In this document: piece by piece, positions 8,036 through 15,908 of the stretch
Layout of the letters: each line of letters begins with the position of its first letter
Position numbering within the stretch: the stretch's first letter is position 1
DNA from: DASUBV01 sp035532295
GTDB taxonomy: Bacteria > Actinomycetota > Actinomycetes > Streptosporangiales > Streptosporangiaceae
Assembly: GCA_035532295.1 (NCBI GenBank)
Contig: DATKRH010000313.1
Coordinates: 1 to 20,933 of the forward strand
Direction of reading: 5' to 3'
DNA length: 20,933 nucleotides
Program-made: the position numbers and the translations under genes
The notes under the pieces: model-generated
Databases searched by the model: none
The model's input: the letters and a program-made list of their open reading frames with translations, nothing else
Told to the model about the DNA's origin: nothing

Positions 8036-8413
8036 CTAGCCCTTATTGCCCGTGTCCCGGAAGGAGACCCCGGAGACCGCGCTGAACCGCTCCAGGCAGG
8101 CCTTCAGGGCGGCCAGGTCGGCGCCGGTGGCCTTGCTGGTCTGGTAGCGCACCGAGTACGTCACCGCCAGCTGACTGGCGGTCCGCGGCGCCGTCAGCGG
8201 CCGCACGTTCGGCACGTGCGAGCAGGCTTCCCGGACCTTGAGCAGCGTGCTCACGGTGGTATCGGGCTTAAAGGTGACCACTGCCCACTGCTTGCTGAGG
8301 GCCGCGTCGATCTGGGAGCAGCCTGCCAGCGCCAGGATGGCCGCGACCGCGGGCGCCAGGAGCGCAGGGGCGGCCCGCACCCGCGCGGGCGTCCGGGCAC
8401 GAGCTGATGGCAC
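8036..8413 (-). CDS. Small secreted lipoprotein, paralogue 1 (unknown function)
   Basis: A 125-residue protein with an Arg-rich N-terminus, a hydrophobic segment and a lipobox LAGC with the lipidated cysteine at residue 32, so it should be anchored on the outer face of the membrane. The mature part of about 94 residues contains REACSHVPNV and a second downstream Cys (KACLERF). It aligns along its length with the product of the gene directly upstream (8478-8843), so the pair arose by duplication. I do not recognise a named family. The GTG at 8413 is chosen because a -10-like TAAGAT lies 7 bases upstream, as for its paralogue. The gene ends 7 bases after fdhD and is convergent with it. Confidence 0.8.
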   Translation of the reverse strand: MPSARARTPARVRAAPALLAPAVAAILALAGCSQIDAALSKQWAVVTFKPDTTVSTLLKVREACSHVPNVRPLTAPRTASQLAVTYSVRYQTSKATGADLAALKACLERFSAVSGVSFRDTGNKG

Positions 8414-8420
8414 GCCTGGA

Positions 8421-8426
8421 ATCTTA
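8421..8426 (-). promoter_or_regulatory. -10 element for lipoprotein paralogue 1 (leaderless)
   Basis: On the minus strand GTAAGAT is followed by TCCAGGC and then the GTG start. The paralogue upstream has GTAAGCT-GCCTGGC-GTG, the same spacing and nearly the same bases. Conservation of this block outside the coding region supports a promoter that places the transcript start at the GTG. A 16-bp perfect palindrome (8431-8446) sits immediately upstream. Confidence 0.6.
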
Positions 8427-8430
8427 CGGC

Positions 8431-8446
8431 GGCCCGCCGGCGGGCC
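8431..8446. terminator. 16-bp perfect palindrome between the lipoprotein genes
   Basis: GGCCCGCCGGCGGGCC lies between the stop of lipoprotein paralogue 2 (8478) and the -10 of paralogue 1. It could form a compact GC hairpin terminating the upstream gene, or serve as an operator next to the downstream promoter. No T-run follows. Confidence 0.4.
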
Positions 8447-8477
8447 GGGCTGCCGGGCCGTGTTCTTGGCAGTCCGT

Positions 8478-8843
8478 TTACGCGCCCTGGTCCCCGGAGT
8501 CGCCGGGCGTGAAGCCCTGCACCGACCTGAACTTCTGCAGGCACTCCTGCAGCTGCGCCACGTTCGCGACGGTGGCGTTGCTGGTGTCGTACCGGATGCC
8601 GGCCATCATGCTGAGCACGGTGTGCTGCTTGGGCAGCGGATACGGGTGCACGTTGGGCACATGCGAGCAGGCGGCCCGGATCTGCTTCATCTTGGCCAGG
8701 GTGGTGCTGGAGGTGAAGGTCACGTCCACCCACTGCTTGCCGAGGGCGGCGTTCATCTGGGCGCAGCCGCCGAGCGTGACGATGAGCGCGGCGGCGGCGG
8801 CGCTCAGGAAGGCAGGCCGCCGTGGCCGACGAAAAGACAACAC
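8478..8843 (-). CDS. Small secreted lipoprotein, paralogue 2 (unknown function)
   Basis: A 121-residue protein starting at the GTG at 8843. Features are an Arg-rich n-region (FRRPRRP), a hydrophobic core and a lipobox LGGC with Cys27. The mature domain shares with paralogue 1 the blocks AALxKQW, VTF, STT/TTT, AACSHVPNV, IRYDTSNAT and ECLQKF, plus both conserved cysteines, which could form a disulfide outside the cell. The frame remains open far upstream, across the start of the GH15 gene on the other strand, but the lipoprotein signal and the promoter-like TAAGCT 7 bases before the GTG fix the start. Transcribed leftward, 64 bases ahead of paralogue 1 and divergent from the GH15 gene. Function unknown. 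Confidence 0.8.
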   Translation of the reverse strand: MLSFRRPRRPAFLSAAAAALIVTLGGCAQMNAALGKQWVDVTFTSSTTLAKMKQIRAACSHVPNVHPYPLPKQHTVLSMMAGIRYDTSNATVANVAQLQECLQKFRSVQGFTPGDSGDQGA

Positions 8844-8850
8844 GCCAGGC

Positions 8851-8856
8851 AGCTTA
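8851..8856 (-). promoter_or_regulatory. -10 element for lipoprotein paralogue 2 (leaderless)
   Basis: TAAGCT on the minus strand is followed by seven bases (GCCTGGC) and the GTG start at 8843, mirroring the element before paralogue 1. No Shine-Dalgarno sequence is present. No standard -35 hexamer is seen at 17 bases. Confidence 0.6.
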
Positions 8857-8942
8857 CGTCCAGCCGCCGACGGGTACCGCGACGGCTCCCGCCACGACTG
8901 TAGGTTGGCACCCAGTTGCACCCAGGCGACGCAGGAGGCGGC

Positions 8943-10814
8943 ATGGCCGGGCTGATCGAGGACTACGCGCTCATCGGGGACATGCAGTCCGCGGCTCTCG
9001 TCGGCCGCGACGGGTCGGTCGACTGGCTCTGCCTCCCCCGGTTCGACTCGGATGCCTGCTTCGCGGCCCTGCTGGGCGACGAGCGCAACGGGCAGTGGCG
9101 GATCAGCCCGACGGCGGCCGACGGCCCGGAGCCTCGTCGCGGCGAGGTCACCCGCCGCTACGAGGACGGCACGCTCATCCTCCAGACGCGGTGGGAGACG
9201 ATGAGCGGCACCGTGACGGTGACCGACTTCATGCCGCCGCGCGACGGCCAGGAGCCGGTGCTGGTCCGGATCGTCGAGGGCATCGAGGGCACGGTGGAGC
9301 TGGAGTGCGTCCTGCGGGTGCGCTTCGGCTACGGCAAGGTGCTCCCCTGGGTGCGGCGGATCGACCACTGCCTGTCGGCGGTCGCCGGCCCGGACGCGGT
9401 CTGGCTGCGCACCCCCGTCCACCTCGCCCCGGCCGGCCTGGCGCACGAGGCCGCCTTCACCGTGCGGGCCGGCGAGCGGGTCCCGTTCGTGCTGTGCTGG
9501 ATGCCCTCGCACGCCGGGGCGCCCGCGGTCACCGACGCCCAGGCCGACGACCTGCTCGCCAGGACCCGCGCATTCTGGAGCGACTGGACGGCCGCCTGCA
9601 GCTACCAGGGCGAGTACTCCGATACCGTCCGCCGGTCGCTGATCACGCTCAAGGCGCTGACCTACGCCCCGACCGGCGGGATCGTGGCGGCACCGACCAC
9701 CTCGCTGCCCGAGGACATCGGCGGCGTGCGGAACTGGGACTACCGGTACTGCTGGCTGCGCGACGCGACCATCACCCTGGAGGCGCTGCTGCGGACCGGC
9801 TATACGGCCGAGGCCGGGGCCTGGCGCGAGTGGCTGGAGCGCACGGTGGCCGGGAGCGCCCGCGACGTGCAGATCATGTACGGGGTGGCCGGCGAGCGGC
9901 GGCTCGCCGAGTGGGAGGCGACCTGGCTGCCCGGCTATGAGGGATCGGTGCCGGTACGAATCGGCAACGCCGCCGTGGACCAGCGCCAGCTCGATGTCTA
10001 CGGCGAGGTCATCGACGCGATGACCCTCGGCAAGCAGGCCGGCCTGCCCTTCGACAAGCACACCTGGGCGCTGGTCCGGCAGCTGCTGGAGTTCCTGGAG
10101 AAGCACTGGAGCGAGCCCGACGAGGGCATCTGGGAGGTGCGCGGCCCGCGACGGCACTTCGTGCACTCCAAGATCATGGCCTGGGTCGCCTTCGACCGGG
10201 CCATCCAGGTGGCCGAGCTCGGCAGCCCCGGCGCGCACGACCGCTGGCGGACGATCCGGGACCAGATTCACGCCGAGATCTGCGATCAGGGCTACGACGC
10301 CGAGCGCGGCACCTTCACCCAGTACTACGGCAGCTCGGAGCTGGATGCCTCGGTGCTGCTGCTGATCGAGGTCGGCTTCCTGCCGCCCGGCGACCCGCGG
10401 GTCGTCTCGACCGTCCGCACGATCCAGCGCGAGCTGGTCCGGGACGGGCTGGTGCTCCGGTACACCCAGGCGGCCACGGCCACCAGCGGCGGCCCGGCCG
10501 ACGTCGACGGCCTGACCGGCGGCGAGGGCGCGTTCCTGGCCTGCAGCTTCTGGCTCGTCAACGCGCTGCACCTGGTCGGCGACTACGAGGAGGCCGTGGC
10601 CCTGTTCAAGCGACTGCTGGCGCTGCGCAATGACGTCGGGCTGCTCAGCGAGGAGTACGACCCCCGGTACAGCCGGCTGGTCGGGAACATGCCGCAGGCG
10701 TTCAGCCACGTGCCGCTGATCCAGGCGGCGCTGAACCTGGATAACCACGCCGGCCACCACTGCCGGGTGCCCGCGGGCCGCCCGGAGGCGGTCGCGCCCA
10801 CGGCGCGGGCGTAG
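8943..10814 (+). CDS. Glycoside hydrolase family 15 protein (glucoamylase/trehalase-like)
   Basis: A 623-residue GH15 enzyme without a signal peptide, hence cytoplasmic, expected to hydrolyse an alpha-glucoside such as trehalose or a maltodextrin. The N-terminal beta-sandwich begins IEDYALIGDMQSAALVGRDG and SVDWLCLPRFDS, as in actinobacterial GH15 proteins, including mycobacterial GH15 trehalase. The (alpha/alpha)6 barrel contains NWDYRYCWLRDATITLEALL (264-283), the candidate general acid in DEGIWEVRG (near Glu398) and the candidate base in GLLSEEYDPR (Glu570/571). The ATG at 8943 follows AGGAGG by about five bases; an in-frame ATG at 8916 lacks this. A -10-like TAGGTT lies at 8901-8906, and a near-duplicated GTTG(G)CACCCA follows at 8904-8922. 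Trehalose versus maltose specificity cannot be decided here. Confidence 0.93.
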   Translation: MAGLIEDYALIGDMQSAALVGRDGSVDWLCLPRFDSDACFAALLGDERNGQWRISPTAADGPEPRRGEVTRRYEDGTLILQTRWETMSGTVTVTDFMPPRDGQEPVLVRIVEGIEGTVELECVLRVRFGYGKVLPWVRRIDHCLSAVAGPDAVWLRTPVHLAPAGLAHEAAFTVRAGERVPFVLCWMPSHAGAPAVTDAQADDLLARTRAFWSDWTAACSYQGEYSDTVRRSLITLKALTYAPTGGIVAAPTTSLPEDIGGVRNWDYRYCWLRDATITLEALLRTGYTAEAGAWREWLERTVAGSARDVQIMYGVAGERRLAEWEATWLPGYEGSVPVRIGNAAVDQRQLDVYGEVIDAMTLGKQAGLPFDKHTWALVRQLLEFLEKHWSEPDEGIWEVRGPRRHFVHSKIMAWVAFDRAIQVAELGSPGAHDRWRTIRDQIHAEICDQGYDAERGTFTQYYGSSELDASVLLLIEVGFLPPGDPRVVSTVRTIQRELVRDGLVLRYTQAATATSGGPADVDGLTGGEGAFLACSFWLVNALHLVGDYEEAVALFKRLLALRNDVGLLSEEYDPRYSRLVGNMPQAFSHVPLIQAALNLDNHAGHHCRVPAGRPEAVAPTARA

Positions 10815-10890
10815 CGATCACGAGGGCTCAGCCAAGATCAATCGCACTGGCCGCCGCGCCGCCCGGGCAATGTCACACTGATGGGTAGTC

Positions 10891-11808
10891 ATGCCACCCC
10901 GTCCGCACATCCTGGTCGTTAACGGCCGCAAGGTCCGCCATCCGGTCTTTATCATCGGAGCCCCGTACTCGGGCGCGGACCTGCTGGCCCGTGCCCTGAA
11001 GCAGTCACCGGGCTTCCACGTCACCATCGGCCAGCAGAGCGTGCTGAGCGTGGTCTACGCGTTCGCGCGCAGCCCGTCGATTCAGCGTGGCCGGGGCGAG
11101 GCGGCCGCGACGGTGCTCCGGGATGCCTTCGCCCAGGCCTGGCAGGTGTCCGCGCACAGCTGCCTGGCCTGCTCGGCCGCGTGCCGGGAGACCGGCCGGG
11201 TCGATGGCGCCGCTACCTGCCTCCAGGAGCGGGACATCGGCCGGTACGGCGACGCGACCCCCGACCTCATGTACTGCGCCGAGTCCGTCGTGGACGCCTT
11301 CCCCGATGCCCGGATCGTGCAGGTCATCCGCGACGGCCGGGATGTCGTCGCGGCGATGCTCGGCGATGCCCAGATGCTCGGTTTCCTCAAGCGCGGCACG
11401 GCCAACGTCGAGAGCGAGTTTCCCAACCCGTTTTTCGGCATCGAGACGGATCAGGACCTGGCCGCCTGGCCGGGGCTGTCCCCGGCGGGAAAGTGCGCGA
11501 TGCGCTGGCGCGGCTCGGTGCACAAGATGGCCCGGCTGCGGACCAGCCTGGACGCCGAGCAGCTGACGACGCTCCGCTACGAGCAGATGATCAAGCATCC
11601 CGGCGCGGCGACCGCCGCCGTCTCGCAGTTCATCGGCGCGAGCATGAACCAGATATCGCTGCGCGACCGGGACCGGCTGGCCGGGCCGCCGGCCGGGCCG
11701 CCCGCGATCGAGCCGGGCGGCTGGCGGCGGCTGCTCAGCGCCGCGCAGCTCGCCGAGATCGAGAAGGTCGCCGGGCAGGAGCTGCGCCGGGTGGGCTACG
11801 GCGCCTGA
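10891..11808 (+). CDS. Sulfotransferase-family protein
   Basis: A 305-residue P-loop sulfotransferase-like protein, predicted to move a sulfuryl group from PAPS to an unknown acceptor. The 5'-phosphosulfate-binding loop is in HPVFIIGAPYSGADLLARAL (residues 17-36). The 3'-phosphate-binding segment is IVQVIRDGRDVVAAML (142-157), with the usual RDGRDV signature. LRYEQMIKHP (228-237) matches the family's LRYEDL..P motif. Unusual is a cysteine cluster SCLACSAACRE (Cys91, 94, 98, plus Cys110) after the first domain, which could bind a metal. No good Shine-Dalgarno precedes the ATG at 10891; the start is the only ATG before the P-loop. It ends directly against the stop of the convergent M20 gene with no intergenic base. 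Confidence 0.85.
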   Translation: MPPRPHILVVNGRKVRHPVFIIGAPYSGADLLARALKQSPGFHVTIGQQSVLSVVYAFARSPSIQRGRGEAAATVLRDAFAQAWQVSAHSCLACSAACRETGRVDGAATCLQERDIGRYGDATPDLMYCAESVVDAFPDARIVQVIRDGRDVVAAMLGDAQMLGFLKRGTANVESEFPNPFFGIETDQDLAAWPGLSPAGKCAMRWRGSVHKMARLRTSLDAEQLTTLRYEQMIKHPGAATAAVSQFIGASMNQISLRDRDRLAGPPAGPPAIEPGGWRRLLSAAQLAEIEKVAGQELRRVGYGA

Positions 11809-12999
11809 CTATCGCGGGTCAAGATCGAGGAGAAACTCGCGGAGCGCGCGGTAGTACGGGGCGATCGAGTCGATATCGACGTGCTCGCTGGCGCCGTGCA
11901 GCCCGTCACCGCCCACGCCGAAGATGACGGCGTCGACGCCCCGCTGGTAGTAGAACCGCCCGTCCGCCGCGCCGTGCTTGCGCAGGAAGTCGGGACGGTA
12001 ACCCTGGTGGCGGATGGCCTGCTGGAGCGCGCGGACCTCCGGGCTGTCCGGGCGGGCGTGGTGCGGCGGGTCGGCCTGATCGACGACGGCCGTGACGCCG
12101 GGCTCGCAAAAGCCCGACAGGTAGCTGGTGATCTGCTGCAGGGTCTTGCCGTTCAGGCGGGCATCCTCCGGCGGGAAGCGGATGTCGAGCCACGCCTCCG
12201 CCAGGTCGGGGATCTGGTTACGCGCCTGGTTGGGGGTCTCGATGCGCGCGACGTTCACGGTGGTCCGCCACTCCTCCTGCGCCGGGACCGGGTAGGCGGC
12301 CAGCACGTTGCCCAGGGTGGCCTGCAGCTTGAGCAGCGCGTTATCGCCCTGCCACGGGTAGGCGCTGTGGCCGCCGCGGCCGACCGCCCGCAGGGCCGCG
12401 CTGACCCTGCCCTTGGAGTCGGTCACGATGCGCAGTCCGCTGTGCTCCCCGATGACGACGAAATCGCCGCGGACGCCTTGCTCGATCTGATGCAGCGTGC
12501 CGTCGCGCCCGCCGACCTCCTCGTCGGTGACCAGTTGCAGCGCGAGCGGATACCGCAGCCCGCGGGCCAGCTCGCGGAAGACCTGGGCCTCCACCAGGGC
12601 GGACACCTTCATGTCCTGGGCACCCCTGGCGTACAGGCGGCCGCCGTCGCGGCGCGGCCGGAACTGCTCTGCCGACGCCGGCACGACGTCGAGGTGCGCG
12701 TTGAGGATGATCCGGAAATGCGGCCGGGGCGCGCCGCGGTAGACCAGCGCGCCGGGCTTTCCGCCGGATTCAAACCGCTCGACCGTGAAGCCAGGGCCGA
12801 CGAAGCCGAGCACGGCTTCGAGCGCCCGGCGCAGCTCCGCGGGCCGGTCCGCGGTCGACGGCACGGCCAGCAGCTCGCTCGCGGCCGCGAGGAACGACCC
12901 GATGTCCAGCGACCCGGTGCCTGGTGACCCGGTGCCTGGTGACCCGGTGCCTGGTGACCCGGTGCCTGGTGACCCGGTGCCTGGTGACTCAGTGTCCAC
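11809..12999 (-). CDS. M20 family metallopeptidase (ArgE/DapE/carboxypeptidase G2-like)
   Basis: A 396-residue di-zinc hydrolase, probably cytoplasmic, cleaving an N-acyl amino acid or a small peptide. Metal and catalytic motifs are in order: NAHLDVVPAS (His102, Asp104), RGAQDMKV (Asp129), VTDEEVGG (catalytic Glu160, Glu161), IGEHSG (Glu185) and DGLHGASEH near the C-terminus. The dimerisation domain lies between about 200 and 310 (GRGGHSAYPWQGDNAL). The start is the GTG at 12999, preceded by AGGA at a 7-base distance. Unusual: the first 30 residues are five copies of SPGTG from a 15-bp tandem repeat, placed before the conserved domain that begins around LDIGSFLAAASELL. The substrate is not predictable. 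Confidence 0.9.
   Translation of the reverse strand: MDTESPGTGSPGTGSPGTGSPGTGSPGTGSLDIGSFLAAASELLAVPSTADRPAELRRALEAVLGFVGPGFTVERFESGGKPGALVYRGAPRPHFRIILNAHLDVVPASAEQFRPRRDGGRLYARGAQDMKVSALVEAQVFRELARGLRYPLALQLVTDEEVGGRDGTLHQIEQGVRGDFVVIGEHSGLRIVTDSKGRVSAALRAVGRGGHSAYPWQGDNALLKLQATLGNVLAAYPVPAQEEWRTTVNVARIETPNQARNQIPDLAEAWLDIRFPPEDARLNGKTLQQITSYLSGFCEPGVTAVVDQADPPHHARPDSPEVRALQQAIRHQGYRPDFLRKHGAADGRFYYQRGVDAVIFGVGGDGLHGASEHVDIDSIAPYYRALREFLLDLDPR
12911..12985 (-). repeat. 15-bp tandem repeat (x5) encoding an SPGTG tail
   Basis: Five exact consecutive units of gacccggtgcctggt on the plus strand, followed by a diverged partial. Read leftward they give five SPGTG pentapeptides directly after the start codon of the M20 gene. 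Perfect identity suggests recent expansion and likely length variation among strains. Confidence 0.9.
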
Positions 13000-13018
13000 G
13001 GCACCATCCTGCCCGCCG

Positions 13019-13039
13019 CGCGGCCGCCCCGGGGCCGCG
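13019..13039 (-). terminator. GC hairpin after the ABC exporter gene
   Basis: CGCGGCC (13019-13025) pairs with GGCCGCG (13033-13039) across a 7-base loop. It lies 35 bases beyond the leftward ABC exporter stop and just before the M20 gene. There is no T-run, as is common for actinobacterial terminators. Confidence 0.45.
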
Positions 13040-13073
13040 CCGGGCCGGGCCGCGCCGGGTTAGCCAGCTCGGA

Positions 13074-15005
13074 TCAGGCCAGCGCGGCCGGCTCCTGGCG
13101 GGCGAACTGAGTCCGGTACAGCTCCGCGTACAGGCCATCGGCGGCGAGCAGTTCCTCGTGCCGCCCGCGCTCGCGGACCCGGCCCTCGTCGATCACCAGG
13201 ATCTGCTCGGCCTCGCGGATCGTCGACAGGCGGTGCGCGATGACCAGCGAGGTCCGGTCGGCCAGCGCCGCCTTGAGCGCGCGCTGCACGGCGGCCTCGG
13301 ACTCGGAGTCCAGGTGCGCGGTGGCCTCGTCGAGCACGACCACGGCCGGCGCCTTCAGCAGCAGCCGGGCCAGGGCCACCCGCTGCTTCTCGCCCCCCGA
13401 CAGCCGGTACCCGCGGTCGCCCACGACGGTGTCGAGCCCGTCGGGCAGCAGCGAGATCAGGTCCCAGATCTGCGCCGCCTGGCAGGCCTGCGCCAGCTCC
13501 TCTGCCGACGCCTCCTGCCGTGCGTACAGGAGATTGGCCCGGATGGTGTCGTGGAACATGTGCGCGTCCTGAGTCACCACGCCGACCGCGTCGTGCAGCG
13601 ACGCCTGCGTCACCTCCCGCAGGTCGGTGCCGCCGATGCGCACCACCCCGGACTCCGGGTCGTACAGCCGGGACACCAGGTGGGTGATGGTCGTCTTGCC
13701 CGCGCCCGACGGCCCGACCAGCGCGGTCAGCCGGCCGGCCGGCGCGCGGAAGCTCAGGTCGTGCAGCACGTCCTGACCCGCGTCCGTCCGCTCGGGGCTG
13801 GGCAGGGCGATCGACTCCAGGGAGGCGAGCGATACCTGCGCCGCGGTGGGGTAGCGGAACGACACCTGATCGAACTCGATGGTGGCGGCGGGATCGCCCG
13901 GCTGTCCGCCCCGCCCGCCCGCCCCCGGCTGCCCGGCGAGCCGCATCGCGGTGGCGCCCGGCCGGTCCTCGATCAGCGGCTTGAGGTCCAGCACCTCGAA
14001 GACCCGGTCGAAGCTGACCAGCGCCGTCATGACGTCGACCTGGACGTTGGACAGCGCCGTGATCGGCCCGTAGAGCCGGCCGAGCAGCGCCGTGAGCGCC
14101 ACCACCGTGCCCAGCTGGATCGAGCCGCGGATGACCAGGTCACCGCCGACACCGTAGACGGCGGCGGTGGCCAGGGACGCTAGCAGGGTGAGCGCGATGA
14201 ACAGGGTGCTGCCGTACACGGCGGTGACTACCCCAATATCACGCACCCGGGCAGCCCGGCCCGAGAAGACCTCCGCCTCCTCCCCCGGCCGGCCGAAGAG
14301 CTTGACCAGCATCGCGCCCGCGACGTTGAAGCGCTCGGTCATGGTGGACCCCATCTGGGCATCCAGCTGCATCGACTCCCTGGTCAGCCGCTGCAGCCGG
14401 CGGCCCACGAGGCGGGCGGGGAGGATGAACAGCGGCGCCAGCACCAGCGAGATGACGGTGACCTGCCACGACAGCGTGAACATGATGGCCAGCACCAGGA
14501 CCAGCGACACCGCGTTGGACACCACCGAGGACAGCGTCGAGGTCAGCGCCCGCTGAGCACCGATCACGTCACTGTTGAGCCGGCTGACCAGCGAGCCTGT
14601 CTGCGCCCGGGTGAAGAACGCGATCGGCTGCTGCTGCACGTGCCGGAACACCTGCGAGCGCAGGTCGTAGATCAGTCCCTCGCCGATCCGGGAGGAGAGC
14701 CACCGCTGGACCATGGTCAGCAGCGCGTCGACCAGGGCCAGCCCGGCGATCAGCGCGGCGAGGCCGATGACCAGCCCGGTGTTCTTGGCCAGGATGCCCT
14801 GGTCGATGATCACCTTCAGCAGCAGCGGCACGGTCACCATCACGACCGCGTCCAGTACGACCGCGCTCAGGAACAGGGCCAGCGAGCCACGGTAGGGCCG
14901 GGCGTAGGCGGCGATCCGGCGCACGCTGCCCGGCTTGAGCCGCTGGCTGGTGACCGAGCGATCGCGGCTAAAGGATCGCATGGCCTGCCAGCTGCTCATC
15001 GACAT
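13074..15005 (-). CDS. ABC exporter, fused membrane and ATPase domains (half-transporter)
   Basis: A 643-residue type IV ABC exporter in the inner membrane; homodimer or heterodimer, substrate unknown (drug, lipid or peptide). Six membrane helices occupy about residues 40-330, including SALALFLS-like, AALIAGLALVDALL, LVLVLAIMFTL and ALTLLASLATAAVYG stretches. The nucleotide-binding domain has Walker A GPSGAGKTT (about 431-439), Q-loop VVTQD, signature LSGGEKQR (535-542), Walker B VVVLDEAT (555-562) with its catalytic Glu, and H-loop IAHRLST. All ATPase residues are canonical. A Gly/Pro/Gln-rich linker (about 357-372) and a second low-complexity stretch near 395-408 lie around the domain junction. 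The ATG at 15005 is followed by another two codons later; neither has a close Shine-Dalgarno. No partner half-transporter is adjacent. Confidence 0.93.
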   Translation of the reverse strand: MSMSSWQAMRSFSRDRSVTSQRLKPGSVRRIAAYARPYRGSLALFLSAVVLDAVVMVTVPLLLKVIIDQGILAKNTGLVIGLAALIAGLALVDALLTMVQRWLSSRIGEGLIYDLRSQVFRHVQQQPIAFFTRAQTGSLVSRLNSDVIGAQRALTSTLSSVVSNAVSLVLVLAIMFTLSWQVTVISLVLAPLFILPARLVGRRLQRLTRESMQLDAQMGSTMTERFNVAGAMLVKLFGRPGEEAEVFSGRAARVRDIGVVTAVYGSTLFIALTLLASLATAAVYGVGGDLVIRGSIQLGTVVALTALLGRLYGPITALSNVQVDVMTALVSFDRVFEVLDLKPLIEDRPGATAMRLAGQPGAGGRGGQPGDPAATIEFDQVSFRYPTAAQVSLASLESIALPSPERTDAGQDVLHDLSFRAPAGRLTALVGPSGAGKTTITHLVSRLYDPESGVVRIGGTDLREVTQASLHDAVGVVTQDAHMFHDTIRANLLYARQEASAEELAQACQAAQIWDLISLLPDGLDTVVGDRGYRLSGGEKQRVALARLLLKAPAVVVLDEATAHLDSESEAAVQRALKAALADRTSLVIAHRLSTIREAEQILVIDEGRVRERGRHEELLAADGLYAELYRTQFARQEPAALA

Positions 15006-15070
15006 AACGCGGTGAACCTCTCTGCCGAGGCGGTTCTTCCCGTGTCAGCTCACGGCGAAGCGCGCCGCCC

Positions 15071-15100
15071 GCGGAACCACCGCTGGCCCCGCGGTTCCGC
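15071..15100 (-). terminator. Hairpin downstream of the crotonase-family gene
   Basis: GCGGAACC (15071-15078) is complementary to GGTTCCGC (15093-15100), separated by 14 bases. An alternative inner pairing ACCGC with GCGGT is possible. It lies in the 101-base gap between the leftward crotonase gene and the ABC exporter start. Confidence 0.4.
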
Positions 15101-15106
15101 CGGCTG

Positions 15107-15871
15107 CTACCGCGGGAGCCGGGAGCGCAGCAGCCGGGCCTGGGCCCGCCGCTCCGCGGCGGCCTGCTCCGCCAGCGTGCCGCCCGCCGCGGCCTCGATC
15201 AGCAGGGCCTTGGTCGCCCGTGACGCCGCGGCGTCGGTGGCGAGCAGCGCGGCCACCAGGTCGGCCACGGCCCCGTCGAGCTCAGCGTTCGGCACGACCA
15301 GCTCGGCCAGCCGGAGCTCAGCGGCCTCGCGCGCGTCCACGGTCCGCGCGGTCAGGCACATCTCCAGCGCCCGCGGCAGGCCGACGATGTCGACAAGTGG
15401 CTTTGTCCCCGTAAGGTCAGGCACCAGCCCGAGGGCCGGCTCCTTCATGCACAGGCTCGCGTCCTGCGCTAGCACCCGCAGGTCGCAGGACAGAGCGAGC
15501 TGACAGCCCGCGCCGATCGCGTGTCCCTGGACGACGGCGACCGACACGATGGCCGGGTCCCGCAGCCACGTGTATCCGGCCTGACAGGCCGCGATCCAGT
15601 CCTCGAAGCCCGGTTCCGCGGCGCTCGGCACCCGCTCCTCGCCCGGCACGCCCTGCGCCGAGAACATGCGCAGGTCGATCCCGGCGCAGAACGATGGCCC
15701 GGCGCCGCGCACCAGCACCACCCGCACCTGGGCCGGCAGGCTGGCGCCGATAGCCGCCAGGCCGTGCCACATCCCCGGCGTCATCGCGTTGCGTCGCTCG
15801 GGACGGCTCAGCGTCACGGTGGCGACCGCGTCGCTGATCTCGACGCTCACGGGATCCACGCTCGCTGTCAC
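15107..15871 (-). CDS. Enoyl-CoA hydratase/isomerase (crotonase) family protein
   Basis: A 254-residue crotonase-fold protein acting on an acyl-CoA thioester. The oxyanion-hole segments are SFCAGIDLRMF (60-70) and GHAIGAGCQLALSCDLR (116-132). Aligned to rat enoyl-CoA hydratase, the Glu144 position is Gln124 here, whereas the Glu164 equivalent is retained as Glu144 in MKEPALGLVPDLTGT. Loss of one of two catalytic glutamates argues against a plain hydratase and leaves isomerase or another crotonase reaction open. The GTG at 15871 has GGGAGG five bases upstream. It lies 75 bases downstream of the small HTH gene, in the same direction, with a repeated GTGTAAC motif between them that could be an operator. 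Confidence 0.88.
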   Translation of the reverse strand: MTASVDPVSVEISDAVATVTLSRPERRNAMTPGMWHGLAAIGASLPAQVRVVLVRGAGPSFCAGIDLRMFSAQGVPGEERVPSAAEPGFEDWIAACQAGYTWLRDPAIVSVAVVQGHAIGAGCQLALSCDLRVLAQDASLCMKEPALGLVPDLTGTKPLVDIVGLPRALEMCLTARTVDAREAAELRLAELVVPNAELDGAVADLVAALLATDAAASRATKALLIEAAAGGTLAEQAAAERRAQARLLRSRLPR

Positions 15872-15908
15872 CGGCCCTCCCGGAAGTCAGGGCAGCCGGC
15901 GCCCGACT

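Noticed and set aside
8478..10760. A 760-codon open frame on the minus strand
   Set aside because: Only its last 121 codons encode a plausible protein (lipobox lipoprotein). The rest is antisense to the well-conserved GH15 gene and has a low-complexity composition typical of GC-rich shadow frames.
12911..12985. CRISPR-like repeats (also 7371-7430 and 17928-17963)
   Set aside because: Units are 15-18 bp, contiguous without spacers, and lie in coding frames or a leader; no cas genes are present.
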